Assembly (NCBI GenBank): GCA_902506565.1
Contig: LR732703.1
Coordinates: forward strand, 2,528,125-2,592,124
Direction: 5' to 3'
DNA: 64,000 nucleotides
Source of the DNA: Burkholderiales bacterium 8X
Lineage (GTDB): Bacteria; Pseudomonadota; Gammaproteobacteria; Burkholderiales; Burkholderiaceae_C
Part shown: positions 31,132-40,520 of the stretch, piece after piece
How the letters are laid out: each line of letters starts with the position of its first letter
Numbering within the stretch: position 1 is the stretch's first letter
Position numbers and translations under genes: made by a program
Notes under the pieces: model-generated
Told to the model about the DNA's origin: nothing
The model's input: the letters and a program-made list of their open reading frames with translations, nothing else
Databases searched by the model: none

Positions 31132-33180
31132 ATGACCAATCCCCTTCTCGATTTCACCGACCTTCCGCTCTTCGACCAGATTCGCCCGGAACATGTCGCG
31201 CCCGCGGTCGACGCGCTGCTCGCCGAAGCCGAGAACGCGCTCCAGACCGTGACCGCGCCGGATTTTCCGGCGGATTGGAAGGCCATCTCGCGCGTGCTCG
31301 ATGTCGCGTCCGAGCGCTTCAGCCGCGCCTGGGGTGCCGTCGGCCACCTGAATGCCGTGGCGGACACGCCGGAGCTTCGCGCCGCCTACAACGAGGCCAT
31401 GCCGCGGGTCACGGCCTTCTGGACCCGGCTCGGCTCCGACGAGCGGCTCTATGCCAAGTACAAGGCGATCGATCCGGCGAAGCTCGATCCCGAGCAGCGG
31501 CAGGCGCACCGCAACGCGATGCGCAACTTCGTCCTCGGCGGCGCCGAACTGCAAGGCGAGGCCAAGGCGCGCTACGCCGAAATCCAGGAACGCCAGGCCG
31601 AGCTGAGCCAGAAGTTCAGCGAGAACGCGCTCGATGCAACCGATGCCTTCGCTTACTACGCGGCGCTTTCCGAGCTCGACGGCGTGCCGGAAGACGTCGT
31701 CAGCGCGGCCCGCTCCGCCGCCGAGGCCGACGGCAAGCCGGGCTACAAGCTCACCCTCAAGATGCCTTCGTACCTGCCGGTCATGCAGTTCGCGAAGAGC
31801 AGCGCCTTGCGCGAAAAGCTGTATCGCGCGTATGCCACCCGGGCCAGCGAGTTCGGCGACGCGAAATTCGACAATACCGAGCTGATGCGCGAAATCCTCG
31901 CCTTGCGGCAGGAAGAAGCGAAGCTGCTCGGCTATCCGAACTTCGGCGAACTGTCGATCGTTCCAAAGATGGCGGACTCGGCCCAACAGGTCATCCAGTT
32001 CCTGCGCGATCTCGCGACCAAGGCCCGCCCTTTTGCGGAACGCGACCTGGCCGACCTGCGCGCCTTTGCCTCCGAACAGCTCGGCATGATCGATCCGCAG
32101 CCTTGGGATTGGAGCTATGTCGGCGAAAAGCTGAAGGAAGCGCGCTACGCGTTCAGCGAACAAGAGGTGAAGCAGTACTTCACCGCGCCCAAGGTGATGG
32201 CCGGTCTCTTCAAGATCGTCGAGACCTTGTTCGAAGTCTCGATTCGCCGCGACAGCGCACCGGTCTGGCATCCGGCGGTGGAGTTCTACCGGATCGAGCG
32301 CGAGGGTCGCAAGGTCGGTCAGTTCTACCTCGACCCGTCCGCCCGCCCCGCGAAACGCGGCGGCGCCTGGATGGACGATGTGCGCGCACGCTGGCTGCGG
32401 CCGGACGACGGTTCGCTGCAGACGCCGATCGCACACCTGGTCTGCAATTTCGCCGAGGGCGTGGACGGCAAGCCGCCGCTCCTCACCCATGACGATGTCA
32501 CCACGCTTTTCCACGAATTCGGCCACGGGCTCCACCACATGCTGACCCAGGTGAACGAGCGCGACGTCTCCGGCATCAGCGGCGTCGAATGGGACGCGGT
32601 CGAGCTGCCGAGCCAGTTCATGGAGAACTTCTGCTGGGAGTGGGACGTGCTCGAGCACATGACCGCGCATGTCGATACCGGCGAGCCGCTGCCGCGCAGC
32701 CTGTTCGACAAGATGACCGCCGCGAAGAACTTCCAGAGCGGCCTGCAAACGCTTCGGCAGATCGAGTTCTCGCTCTTCGACATGCTGCTGCATACCCGTT
32801 TCGATGCCTCGAATGCGGCGCCCGGCGCCGTCATGGACCTGCTGCAGGAAGTGCGCGCCGAGGTCGCCGTGATGCCCTCTGCGCCGTTCAGCCGCACGCC
32901 GAACACCTTCAGCCATATCTTCTCCGGCGGCTATGCGGCGGGCTACTACAGCTACAAGTGGGCCGAGGTCTTGAGCGCGGACGCCTATGCGGCCTTCGAG
33001 GAAACGGCCGCGAGCGACGGAACCCCGAGCATCGAGACCGGGCGCCGGTACCGGCAGGCGATCCTCGAAGCCGGTGGCAGCCGAACCGCCATGGAATCGT
33101 TCAAGGCGTTCCGCGGCCGCGAGCCCCAGCTCGACGCGCTGCTGCGGCACCAGGGCATGTCGGAGCCGCAGGCTGCGTGA
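31132..33180 (+). CDS. prlC: Oligopeptidase A, M3-family zinc metallopeptidase
   Basis: A 682-residue soluble peptidase that degrades short peptides, including cleaved signal peptides in E. coli. The zinc-binding motif is HEFGH (His461, Glu462, His465) in TTLFHEFGHGLHHMLT, with the third ligand expected in the downstream ELPSQFMENFCWE segment. The substrate-contacting FSGGYAAGYYSYKWAEVL loop is present. Length matches E. coli PrlC (680 aa). It begins 32 nt after folD with no clear Shine-Dalgarno. Confidence 0.94.
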   Translation: MTNPLLDFTDLPLFDQIRPEHVAPAVDALLAEAENALQTVTAPDFPADWKAISRVLDVASERFSRAWGAVGHLNAVADTPELRAAYNEAMPRVTAFWTRLGSDERLYAKYKAIDPAKLDPEQRQAHRNAMRNFVLGGAELQGEAKARYAEIQERQAELSQKFSENALDATDAFAYYAALSELDGVPEDVVSAARSAAEADGKPGYKLTLKMPSYLPVMQFAKSSALREKLYRAYATRASEFGDAKFDNTELMREILALRQEEAKLLGYPNFGELSIVPKMADSAQQVIQFLRDLATKARPFAERDLADLRAFASEQLGMIDPQPWDWSYVGEKLKEARYAFSEQEVKQYFTAPKVMAGLFKIVETLFEVSIRRDSAPVWHPAVEFYRIEREGRKVGQFYLDPSARPAKRGGAWMDDVRARWLRPDDGSLQTPIAHLVCNFAEGVDGKPPLLTHDDVTTLFHEFGHGLHHMLTQVNERDVSGISGVEWDAVELPSQFMENFCWEWDVLEHMTAHVDTGEPLPRSLFDKMTAAKNFQSGLQTLRQIEFSLFDMLLHTRFDASNAAPGAVMDLLQEVRAEVAVMPSAPFSRTPNTFSHIFSGGYAAGYYSYKWAEVLSADAYAAFEETAASDGTPSIETGRRYRQAILEAGGSRTAMESFKAFRGREPQLDALLRHQGMSEPQAA

Positions 33181-33264
33181 TTCGAGCCACACGCGCCGCT
33201 TTCGCTATGGCGTGGGCCCGGGTCGCTTGAGATACTCGAACCCTCAGTTCCACGGGAGTCACAC

Positions 33265-33927
33265 ATGAAGCCAAGGTCCCACGACAGCAGTCGCCTGCCT
33301 CGCGCCGTCGCCGCGCTCGCCTGCCTTTTTGCCGGCATCGCCCTGGCCCAGCCGGTGTATCGCAATGTCGACAAGAGCGGCCGGGTCGTCTTCAGCGACA
33401 CGCCGCCGGCAGCCGACGTGGCGCCGGCCGCACCCCGTTCCGGCACCACCGCCGGTGCGGCGGCCGGTCTGCCTTATGAACTTCGGCAGGTCGCGCAGCG
33501 CTATCCGGTCGTCCTCTACACGAGCGAGGAATGCGGCCCGTGCGCCGGGGCTCGGTCGCTGCTTGTCACCCGCGGCGTGCCGTTCGACGAACGCACGATC
33601 AAGTCGCCGGAGGACATCGAGGCGCTTCAACGCCTGAGCGGGCAGAACTCCCTTCCATTGATCACCATCGGGACGCAGCAACTCAAGGGCTTCTCGGACG
33701 CGGCCTGGTCGCAGTACCTGGATGCCGCCGGTTACCCGAAGAGCACCCAGCTGCCGGCGAGCTATCGCAATCCGCCGGCACGGCCGCTGGTGGACGTGCA
33801 GGCGGCAGCGGTGCCTCTGCCTGCCGGGCGCTCGGCCGGTGATGCGCCTGCCGCCAATTCGCCGCCACCACCGCCACCCGCTGCCACGGGACCGACGCCG
33901 AGCAATCCGGCGGGCATCCGCTTCTAG
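33265..33927 (+). CDS. Exported DUF4124 plus glutaredoxin-like fusion protein
   Basis: A 220-residue exported protein. It has a signal peptide (AVAALACLFAGIALA), a DUF4124 segment typical of beta-proteobacterial envelope proteins (QPVYRNVDKSGRVVFSDTPP), then a glutaredoxin-like domain starting at VVLYTSEECGPCAGARSLL with a CGPC redox pair and a cis-Pro-like SLPLITIG strand. The C-terminal 50 residues are Pro/Ala-rich and probably disordered. A periplasmic thiol-disulfide role is inferred. GGGAG lies 6 nt before the ATG. It converges with rpiA across a spacer containing direct and tetranucleotide repeats. Confidence 0.85.
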   Translation: MKPRSHDSSRLPRAVAALACLFAGIALAQPVYRNVDKSGRVVFSDTPPAADVAPAAPRSGTTAGAAAGLPYELRQVAQRYPVVLYTSEECGPCAGARSLLVTRGVPFDERTIKSPEDIEALQRLSGQNSLPLITIGTQQLKGFSDAAWSQYLDAAGYPKSTQLPASYRNPPARPLVDVQAAAVPLPAGRSAGDAPAANSPPPPPPAATGPTPSNPAGIRF

Positions 33928-33942
33928 GCGCTTCAGGATCGC

Positions 33943-34007
33943 TCGCCAGCGGGCGCGTTCGCCAGCGGGCGGGGGCAGCGTTGGCTCGCTCGCTCGCTCG
34001 CTCGCTC
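33943..34007. repeat. Short direct repeats and a GCTC tetranucleotide tract
   Basis: The 13-mer TCGCCAGCGGGCG occurs at 33943-33955 and 33959-33971, followed by six tandem GCTC units at 33984-34007. The block sits between convergent genes, 4 nt from the rpiA stop codon. Confidence 0.85.
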
Positions 34008-34010
34008 GGC

Positions 34011-34730
34011 TCAGCTCGGCGACTCGTCCGGCTCAGGATAAGACAAGGTCTCGACCCCGGCCGCGGTGCCGAGCAGGCACACGTGAGCCCTTTGACGAGC
34101 GAACACGCCGACCGTCACCACGCCGGGCCACTGGCTCACCTCGATCTCGAACCCCAGCGGATCGACGATCTGCAGGCCTCTCACATCCAGCAGGTGCTGG
34201 CCGTTGTCGGTCAGGTGCGGCTCGCCGTTCTTCATGCGCAGGACCGCAGTGCCGCCGATCGCTTCGAATTGGCGGATCAGGCGGCGGGTCGCCATCGGAA
34301 TGACTTCGACCGGCAAGGGAAAGCCGCCGAGGGTCGCCACGCGCTTCGATGCGTCGGCGATGCAGACGAACTTGCGTGATTGCGCCGCGACGATCTTCTC
34401 GCGGGTGAGCGCCGCGCCGCCGCCCTTGATCATGTAGCCGCTTGCGTCGATTTCATCGGCGCCATCGATGTAGACCGCGATCTCCTCGACCTCGTTGCAA
34501 TCGAAGACCTCGATGCCAAGCGCGCGCAGCCGCTGGGTCGATGCCTCCGAACTCGACACCGCGCCGCGGACATCGCCCTTGACCGAACCGAGCGCGTCGA
34601 TGAACTTGTTGACCGTCGAACCGGTTCCGACGCCGACGATTTCACCGCGAATCACGTACTCGAGCGCAGCACGCCCGACTTGCTCCTTCAGTTGATCCTG
34701 CGTCATCGGGGCCGGGGCGTTGGAAGTCAT
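34011..34730 (-). CDS. rpiA: Ribose-5-phosphate isomerase A
   Basis: Interconverts ribose-5-phosphate and ribulose-5-phosphate in the pentose phosphate pathway. The 239-residue protein has the phosphate-binding [15 protein letters not shown] motif, [10 protein letters not shown] and [16 protein letters not shown], all typical RpiA motifs with the catalytic Asp, Lys and Glu residues. It runs divergently from pyrD, whose ATG is 40 nt away. The C-terminal tail ([11 protein letters not shown]) abuts the simple-repeat block. Confidence 0.95.
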   Translation of the reverse strand: MTSNAPAPMTQDQLKEQVGRAALEYVIRGEIVGVGTGSTVNKFIDALGSVKGDVRGAVSSSEASTQRLRALGIEVFDCNEVEEIAVYIDGADEIDASGYMIKGGGAALTREKIVAAQSRKFVCIADASKRVATLGGFPLPVEVIPMATRRLIRQFEAIGGTAVLRMKNGEPHLTDNGQHLLDVRGLQIVDPLGFEIEVSQWPGVVTVGVFARQRAHVCLLGTAAGVETLSYPEPDESPS

Positions 34731-34770
34731 CGAAGAGAATCCGTTGTTGCTCGAAGCCCAGAATTATCCG

Positions 34771-35832
34771 ATGTCGCTGCTGCTGCCCTCCTCGCTCTAC
34801 GGTCTCGCCAGGCCTTTCCTGTTCGGCGTCGATGCGGAGCGCGCGCACGAAGTGACGCTCGATGCATTGGCCCGCACCCAGAACACGCCCTTGGCAGCTC
34901 TTTATGGCGCACCACGCGTGGCCGATCCCGTCGATGTGGCGGGCCTCGCCTTTCCGAATCGGGTCGGACTCGCCGCGGGGCTCGACAAGAACGCCCGCTG
35001 CATCGATGCCTTCGCGGCGATGGGCTTCGGCTTTGCAGAAGTGGGCACCGTCACGCCAAAGGCGCAGCCCGGCAATCCGAAGCCCCGCATGTTCCGGCTG
35101 CCCGAACGCGAAGCGCTCATCAACCGCCTGGGGTTCAACAACGAAGGGCTCGAAGCCTTCGTCGCGAACGTCAAGCGCGCGCGATTTCGAAACGACGCGA
35201 AGCCGATGCTGCTCGGCCTCAACATCGGCAAGAACGCGGCAACCCCGATCGAACGCGCGGTCGACGACTACCTGCTTTGCCTGACCGGCGTCTATCCGCA
35301 TGCGGACTACGCCACCATCAATATCTCGAGCCCGAACACGGCGGGCCTTCGATCGTTGCAGAGCGACGAGGCACTCGACGGGTTGCTGGGCGCCATCGCC
35401 GACAAACGCGAGGTGCTCGCTTCACGTCACGGCAGGCGGGTGCCCTTGTTCGTGAAGATTGCGCCGGACCTCGATGCGGACCAGGTGGCGGTGATTGCCG
35501 CGACTTTGAAGCGGCATGGCATGGATGGGGTGATCGCGACCAACACGACGCTCGCGCGGGATGCGGTGGCGGGGTTGCACCACGCCGAGGAGACGGGTGG
35601 GCTGTCTGGCCGCCCCGTGCGCGAAGCCAGCAATCGGGTGATCGCGGCGCTGCGGGCTTCGCTGGGCGGCGGCTACCCGATCATCGGCGTCGGCGGCATC
35701 CTGTCGGCGGCCGATGCCGAAGCGAAGGTGGCGGCCGGTGCCGACCTCGTGCAGCTCTACACGGGACTGATCTACCGCGGACCGAAGCTGGTCCGCCAAG
35801 CCGCCGAGGCGCTCCGCGCGCGGCGGCCCTAG
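34771..35832 (+). CDS. pyrD: Dihydroorotate dehydrogenase (quinone), class 2
   Basis: Membrane-associated flavoenzyme that oxidises dihydroorotate to orotate in pyrimidine synthesis and passes electrons to quinone. The 353-residue protein has the class-2 N-terminal helix ([20 protein letters not shown]), [25 protein letters not shown], the FMN-contacting [11 protein letters not shown] with catalytic Ser, and [14 protein letters not shown]. The ATG at 34771 was chosen because it starts the quinone-binding helix; an upstream TTG adds 17 unsupported residues. Confidence 0.95.
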   Translation: MSLLLPSSLYGLARPFLFGVDAERAHEVTLDALARTQNTPLAALYGAPRVADPVDVAGLAFPNRVGLAAGLDKNARCIDAFAAMGFGFAEVGTVTPKAQPGNPKPRMFRLPEREALINRLGFNNEGLEAFVANVKRARFRNDAKPMLLGLNIGKNAATPIERAVDDYLLCLTGVYPHADYATINISSPNTAGLRSLQSDEALDGLLGAIADKREVLASRHGRRVPLFVKIAPDLDADQVAVIAATLKRHGMDGVIATNTTLARDAVAGLHHAEETGGLSGRPVREASNRVIAALRASLGGGYPIIGVGGILSAADAEAKVAAGADLVQLYTGLIYRGPKLVRQAAEALRARRP

Positions 35833-35838
35833 CCCAGG

Positions 35839-36147
35839 TCAGCGGCGGCCCAGCAACAGGCCGACCAGCACGCCAACGGCCAGTGCGGCCCCCGCGATCT
35901 GCCAGGGCTCGTCATGCGCATAGGCATTCGCCGAGCTGGCCGCGTCCTTGGCCTTCTGCGCCGCCACCCTGCTTTTTTCCGCGGCCAGTTCGCGCGCGAT
36001 GGCGAACTTGCTTTCCAAACGCTGGCGCATGGCCTTGATGTTGGGTACCGCATCGAGATCCTTGCTCGACAGAACGCCCTGCACGTCGGTTGCGATCTCT
36101 TCGGCGACTGCTGCGGCGGCAGCGTCCAGGTTGGTGGATGCAGTCAT
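35839..36147 (-). CDS. DUF883 (ElaB/YqjD-like) membrane-anchored protein
   Basis: A 102-residue protein with a charged helical N-terminal region and a single C-terminal membrane segment ending in a glycine-rich motif (IAGAALAVGVLVGLLLGRR), as in ElaB/YqjD/YgaM. E. coli YqjD tethers ribosomes to the inner membrane in stationary phase; this homologue may do likewise, but that is inference. It converges with pyrD and is upstream of the proline-rich gene in genome order, though on the same strand and downstream in transcription. Confidence 0.85.
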   Translation of the reverse strand: MTASTNLDAAAAAVAEEIATDVQGVLSSKDLDAVPNIKAMRQRLESKFAIARELAAEKSRVAAQKAKDAASSANAYAHDEPWQIAGAALAVGVLVGLLLGRR

Positions 36148-36276
36148 GGTGATGGTCTTCCCTATGGGTTATGCGAGCGAATGGGCTCACGGACGAGCGC
36201 CTTGGAAGAGCGCCTCGAGCGATGGTACCTCCAGCACTGCCTCCGGCTGAGCTGCCGCAGGGCAGTCGTTCAACCC

Positions 36277-36414
36277 TTACGCCGGTGGCGTGAACGGACC
36301 TTCGGGAATGCCAGGGCCGTTGGGCGGCGTCGCAGGACCGTGATCAGGCTCGACCGGATGGTCCGAGGGATCTTCGGGATTGGGTTCGGGCACGTGGGGT
36401 GTATGGGCGGTCAT
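36277..36414 (-). CDS. Small proline/histidine-rich protein, unknown function
   Basis: A 45-codon gene supported by a strong Shine-Dalgarno, AGGAG, 6 nt before the ATG at 36412-36414. The peptide (MTAHTPHVPEPNPEDPSDHP at its start) is about one-third proline with several His, Glu and Asp residues and no hydrophobic core, so it is almost certainly disordered. There is no signal peptide or membrane segment. The similarity between the acidic Pro-rich style and small hypothetical proteins seen in related genera is from memory. Function unknown. Confidence 0.65.
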   Translation of the reverse strand: MTAHTPHVPEPNPEDPSDHPVEPDHGPATPPNGPGIPEGPFTPPA

Positions 36415-36523
36415 GGGGTTCTCCTGGCAGCTATGTAGCGCGCAAGAAGCCAGGCCCGACGCAAGCGCCACGCTGATGAGCGCGTGGGCTGGTGCCGACA
36501 GAAAAAACGAATGGGAAAGTAAT

Positions 36524-36598
36524 TGGTGGGCGGTGGAGGCTTCGAACCTCCGACCCCAGCAGTGTGAATGCTGTGCTCTACCCCTGAGCTAACCGCCC
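36524..36598 (-). tRNA. tRNA-Val, anticodon CAC
   Basis: A complete cloverleaf on the minus strand. The acceptor stem GGGCGGT pairs with ACCGCCC, followed by A and an encoded CCA. The D-arm is GCTC...GAGC, the anticodon stem CAGCA/TGCTG encloses the loop TTCACAC with anticodon CAC (reads GTG), and the T-arm is GGAGG-TTCGAAG-CCTCC. It lies 53 nt after the end of dnaQ, on the same strand. Confidence 0.96.
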
Positions 36599-36651
36599 GT
36601 GACGTCGATGCGTCATGATGATTCGCGCTTGGCCCGGCGCGAAGCCCGCGA

Positions 36652-37371
36652 TTATGCCATAGCGCCCGACACGTCGAAGCGAAACAAGGTTCGGCCGTTG
36701 CTGGATTTGTCGAGCTGGTTCAAGAGCGCCTCGTGCGCCTCGAGTTCGTCGTGCGATGCCATCAGAACCGGCAACGTGAACGAGCGGAGATCGACCGCGA
36801 CCACCGCACCCATGTCAGGCTCATGCGAAGCCACCTCGATGAGCAAGGCGTCCTGCCCGCGGGTGAGATTGATGTAGACATCCGCCAGCAGCTGCGCATC
36901 GAGCTTGGCACCGTGGAAGGTTCGGTTGGAGCGATCGATGCCGAAGCGATCGCAAAGCGCATCCAGCGAATTGCGCTTGCCCGGATACACCATCTTGGCC
37001 ATCGCCAGCGTGTCCGTGACCTCGCCCACGAACTCGCGCAAGGGCGGCAGGCCCGCGCGTTCGAACTCCTTGTTCAGGAAGCCGACGTCGAAGGCCGCGT
37101 TGTGGATGATCAACTCCGCATCGCGCAAGTACTCGATGACGTCCTGCGCAAGAGTGGCGAACTTCGGCTTGTCCCGGAGGAAATCCGTCGTGAGGCCGTG
37201 CACCTTGAGCGCGTCCTCGTGGCTTTCGCGCTCCGGATTGAAATAGATGTGGAGGTCGTTGCCGGTCAGCTTGCGATTGAAAAGCTCGACACAGCCCAGC
37301 TCGATGATGCGGTCGCCGGCTTCGGCAGAGAGCCCCGTGGTCTCGGTGTCGAGGACGATCTGACGTGACAT
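36652..37371 (-). CDS. dnaQ: DNA polymerase III epsilon subunit (3'-5' proofreading exonuclease)
   Basis: Proofreading subunit of the replicative polymerase. The 239-residue protein carries the DEDDh exonuclease motifs: VLDTETTGL (Asp and Glu) near the N-terminus, HNAAFDVGFLNKEF, and HGAKLDAQLLADVY with the catalytic His-Asp near residue 160. The C-terminal tail would bind the alpha subunit. The ATG at 37371 is 2 nt after the fdx stop codon, so dnaQ is probably the last protein gene on the isc transcript. Confidence 0.95.
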   Translation of the reverse strand: MSRQIVLDTETTGLSAEAGDRIIELGCVELFNRKLTGNDLHIYFNPERESHEDALKVHGLTTDFLRDKPKFATLAQDVIEYLRDAELIIHNAAFDVGFLNKEFERAGLPPLREFVGEVTDTLAMAKMVYPGKRNSLDALCDRFGIDRSNRTFHGAKLDAQLLADVYINLTRGQDALLIEVASHEPDMGAVVAVDLRSFTLPVLMASHDELEAHEALLNQLDKSSNGRTLFRFDVSGAMA

Positions 37372-37373
37372 CT

Positions 37374-37712
37374 TCAGGCGGCTTCCTTGGCGTGGTTGAT
37401 CGTGTACTTGGGAATCTCGATGGTGAGGTCGTCCTGCGCCAGTATCGCCTGGCAGCTGAGCCGCGACTGCGGCTCGAGCCCCCACGCCCGATCGAGCAGG
37501 TCGTCCTCGTCCTCGGTGGTTTCGTTGAGCGACTCGAGGCCGCGTCGCACGATCACGTGGCAGGTCGTGCAGGCGCAGCTGAGTTCGCAGGCATGCTCGA
37601 TGTTGATCTGGTTGTCGAGCAGTGCCTCGCAGATGGAGGTGCCGGCCGGCGCCGTGATCTCGGCCCCTTCGGGGCAATAGTCGCGGTGTGGAAGTATCTT
37701 GATCGTGGGCAT
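37374..37712 (-). CDS. fdx: ISC-type 2Fe-2S ferredoxin
   Basis: A 112-residue adrenodoxin-like ferredoxin that supplies electrons for Fe-S cluster assembly on IscU. Ligand cysteines are visible in HACELSCACTTCHVIV (three ligands in the C-x5-C-x2-C pattern) and the fourth in QSRLSCQAIL. It sits 8 nt after hscA and 2 nt before dnaQ. No iscX gene is found between fdx and dnaQ, where it occurs in E. coli. Confidence 0.95.
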   Translation of the reverse strand: MPTIKILPHRDYCPEGAEITAPAGTSICEALLDNQINIEHACELSCACTTCHVIVRRGLESLNETTEDEDDLLDRAWGLEPQSRLSCQAILAQDDLTIEIPKYTINHAKEAA

Positions 37713-37720
37713 CGAGCGGT

Positions 37721-39577
37721 CTAGAGAGATTCGATCTGGCGACCCGAAAGCGCACGGGCAATGCCGGCATTCATTCGTTGGGCCGCAAAGGCTTCGGTGC
37801 CTTCGGCAAGGCGCCGGGTTGCGGCCTCGACCTCGGCGGCTTGGGTCGAAGACAGCGCTTCGCGCAATGACTGCATCAGGTGGTCGATGGCCGCACGTTC
37901 ATCGGCGGTGAGGAGTTTGCCGTCCGCATCCAGGGCGCTTTGAGTGGCGAGCAACATGCGGTCGGCGTCGACCTTGCTTTCGACCAGCGCGCGGGTGGCC
38001 ATGTCCTGCTCTGCGGTCGAGAAGCTTTCCTGCAGCATGGTGGCGACCTGGTCGTCGGACAGGCCGTAGGACGGCTTGACCGTCACCTGCGCCTCGACGC
38101 CGCTGGTCTGCTCCTTGGCCGCCACGCTCAGCAAGCCGTCGGCATCGATGGTGAAGGTGACCCGGATCCGGGCCGCGCCGGCCGACATCGGCGGAATGCC
38201 GCGCAATTCGAAACGCGCGAGGCTGCGGCAATCGGAGACCAGGTCGCGCTCGCCCTGCACCACATGCACGGCCAATGCGGTCTGCCCGTCCTGGTAGGTC
38301 GTGAAATCCTGCGCCATCGCCGTCGGGATGGTCTGGTTGCGCGGCACGATCCGCTCGACCAGGCCACCCATCGTCTCGATACCGAGCGAGAGCGGAATGA
38401 CGTCCAGCAACAGCAGGTCGTCGATGCCTCCGTTGCCGGCAAGCTGGTTGGCCTGGACGGCGGCGCCGAGCGCCACGACCTCGTCCGGATTCAGGTTGAC
38501 CAGGGGCTCGCGATCGAAGAAACCGCCGACGGCACGCCGAATCTGAGGCATGCGGGTGGCGCCGCCCACCAGCACCACGCCCTGAAGCTCGGACAGCTTG
38601 AGGCGTGCATCGCGCAACGCCTTTCGGACGGCAGCGATCGTGCGGGCCGTGAGTTCGGCAGTGGCCGTTTCGAACTGGTCGCGCCGGATCGACGTGCGCA
38701 CGGTGCGGCCGGCAAGCTCGCATTCGAAGGGCGCGACCTCCTGCTCGGTCAAGGCTTCCTTGACTTCTCGGGCCGCCTGGAGGACTGCCGCGCGGTCCGC
38801 ATCGCTTTCGGTCGCGAGCCCGAGCTGCTCCAATGCGAAGCTCGCAAGGGCGTGGTCATAGTCGTCGCCGCCCAAGGCCGAGTCGCCGCCCGTGGCAACG
38901 ACTTCGAAGACGCCCTTGGTCAGGCGCAGGATCGAGATGTCGAAGGTGCCGCCGCCGAGGTCATAGACCGCATAGACGCCTTCGCTCCCGTTGTCGAGCC
39001 CGTAGGCGATGGCAGCCGCGGTCGGCTCGCTGATGAGGCGCAGGACGTTGAGACCGGCGAGCTGCGCCGCATCCTTGGTGGCCTGCCGCTGCCCCTCGTC
39101 GAAATAGGCCGGCACCGTGATGACGGCGCCGTACAGCTCGTCGTCGAAGGTGTCTTCCGCCCGTTGCCGCAGGGTGGCGAGGATCTCCGCGCTGACTTCG
39201 ACCGGCGACTTGTCGCCGGCCACGGTGCGAATCCTGACCATGCCCTCGCCTTCGACGAGTCTGTAGGCCATGGCGTCGCGGTTCGAGATGTCCTCGAAAC
39301 TTCGGCCCATGAGCCGCTTGGCCGACGTGATGACATTGGCCGGATCGGAAGCCCGGGCCTCGAGCGCGTCGTAGCCGATCTGGCGGCGATCCTTGTCGAT
39401 GTAGCGGACGGCGGAAGGCAGGATCACCCTCCCCTTGGCATCGGGCAGGCACTCGGCCACGCCGCTGCGCACCGCAGCGACCAACGAATGGGTGGTTCCC
39501 AGGTCGATGCCGACCGCGATTCGCCGCTGATGCGGATCCGGTGCCTGTCCGGGTTCTGAAATCTGAAGCAAAGCCAT
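37721..39577 (-). CDS. hscA: Fe-S assembly chaperone HscA (Hsp70 family)
   Basis: A specialised Hsp70 that binds the LPPVK motif of IscU and uses ATP to drive cluster transfer. The 618-residue protein has the ATPase signatures [40 protein letters not shown] and [14 protein letters not shown]. The substrate-binding domain follows from about residue 390 ([17 protein letters not shown]). The ATG at 39577 starts [10 protein letters not shown] as in the family. It is 4 nt after hscB. Confidence 0.95.
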   Translation of the reverse strand: MALLQISEPGQAPDPHQRRIAVGIDLGTTHSLVAAVRSGVAECLPDAKGRVILPSAVRYIDKDRRQIGYDALEARASDPANVITSAKRLMGRSFEDISNRDAMAYRLVEGEGMVRIRTVAGDKSPVEVSAEILATLRQRAEDTFDDELYGAVITVPAYFDEGQRQATKDAAQLAGLNVLRLISEPTAAAIAYGLDNGSEGVYAVYDLGGGTFDISILRLTKGVFEVVATGGDSALGGDDYDHALASFALEQLGLATESDADRAAVLQAAREVKEALTEQEVAPFECELAGRTVRTSIRRDQFETATAELTARTIAAVRKALRDARLKLSELQGVVLVGGATRMPQIRRAVGGFFDREPLVNLNPDEVVALGAAVQANQLAGNGGIDDLLLLDVIPLSLGIETMGGLVERIVPRNQTIPTAMAQDFTTYQDGQTALAVHVVQGERDLVSDCRSLARFELRGIPPMSAGAARIRVTFTIDADGLLSVAAKEQTSGVEAQVTVKPSYGLSDDQVATMLQESFSTAEQDMATRALVESKVDADRMLLATQSALDADGKLLTADERAAIDHLMQSLREALSSTQAAEVEAATRRLAEGTEAFAAQRMNAGIARALSGRQIESL

Positions 39578-39581
39578 CGGG

Positions 39582-40100
39582 CTATTGTCCCCATTGATCG
39601 AAGCGAGCCTCGATGTCGGCTGCAAAGCGCTCGATGAACATGAGGGCTCTGACCTCGTTCGCTGCGGCGGCGAAGTCGCCCTTCTCGTCGATTAACCATT
39701 CGAGCGACGACAAGGCGCGCAGCCGCGCCGCATCGACCTGCGCTTGAAGCGGCTCCAGGGAATTGGCATCGCACGCCTCGTCGAGCGCTTCGCGCCATTC
39801 CATCTGCTGCATCAGGAACTTGCCCGGCATCGCGGTGTTGCTCTCGGAGTCGACCGAGGCGCCGTTGAGTTCGCAAAGGTAGGCCGCCCGGCGAACCGGA
39901 TCCTTCAGGCGCTGGTAGGCCTCGTTGATCCGGACCGACCATTGCATGGCGATCCGCTGCGCCGAGGCGCCCTGCGCCGCGAACCGATCTGGGTGAACCT
40001 CACGCTGCAATTCCTTCCAGCGCGCGTCCAGGCCCGCGCGGTCCTGGCCGAAACGCGCGGGTATCGAGAACAACTGGAAGTCGTCGTCGTTGAGGTTCAT
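39582..40100 (-). CDS. hscB: Fe-S assembly co-chaperone HscB (J-protein)
   Basis: J-domain protein that delivers IscU to HscA and stimulates its ATPase. The 172-residue protein has an N-terminal J-domain with HPD at 36-38 ([10 protein letters not shown]) and a C-terminal three-helix IscU-binding region ([17 protein letters not shown]). The ATG at 40100 gives the family-like start [12 protein letters not shown] terminator-like hairpin lies in the 95-nt gap separating it from iscA. Confidence 0.94.
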   Translation of the reverse strand: MNLNDDDFQLFSIPARFGQDRAGLDARWKELQREVHPDRFAAQGASAQRIAMQWSVRINEAYQRLKDPVRRAAYLCELNGASVDSESNTAMPGKFLMQQMEWREALDEACDANSLEPLQAQVDAARLRALSSLEWLIDEKGDFAAAANEVRALMFIERFAADIEARFDQWGQ

Positions 40101-40140
40101 GTCGGGGAGTCGCCGGGGCCGAGGACCGGGCAAGGATCAA

Positions 40141-40174
40141 TTGAAAAGCCGCCAGTGCAAAGCAAGCTGGCGGC
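40141..40174 (-). terminator. Terminator-like hairpin between iscA and hscB
   Basis: On the minus strand GCCGCCAG (40174-40167) pairs with CTGGCGGC (40155-40148) across an 11-nt loop and is followed by TTTTCAA. The 8-bp GC-rich stem with only four T residues suggests a partial terminator or RNA-processing barrier inside the isc operon, not a full stop. Confidence 0.5.
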
Positions 40175-40195
40175 GTCGGGCGGATGGAGCCTGGA

Positions 40196-40519
40196 TCAGA
40201 TCCGGAAACTCTCGCCGCAGCCGCAGCGGTCGCGCTCGTTCGGGTTCAGGAACTTGAAACCTTCGTTCAATCCTTCGCGAACGAAGTCGAGCTGGGTTCC
40301 GTCGATGTAGGCGAGGCTCTTCGGGTCGACCAGGACCTTGACGCCTTGGTCCTCGAAGACGACATCCTCGGGCGCAGGCTCGTCCACGTACTCCAGCTTG
40401 TAGGCCAGGCCCGAGCAGCCGGTGGTTTTGACGCCGAGCCGCACGCCGAAGCCCTTGCCGCGCTTTCCGAGATAGCGGTTCACGTGGCGCGCGGCCGACT
40501 CGGTCAGGGTAACGGCCAT
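40196..40519 (-). CDS. iscA: Fe-S cluster A-type carrier IscA
   Basis: A 107-residue carrier that delivers or repairs Fe-S clusters. The three conserved ligand cysteines are Cys35 ([11 protein letters not shown]) and Cys99 and Cys101 (DRCGCGESF). Length is exactly that of the family. The ATG at 40519 lies just one base from the iscU stop codon, so the two are tightly coupled. It is the last gene before the hairpin-containing gap to hscB. Confidence 0.95.
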   Translation of the reverse strand: MAVTLTESAARHVNRYLGKRGKGFGVRLGVKTTGCSGLAYKLEYVDEPAPEDVVFEDQGVKVLVDPKSLAYIDGTQLDFVREGLNEGFKFLNPNERDRCGCGESFRI

Positions 40520-40520
40520 G

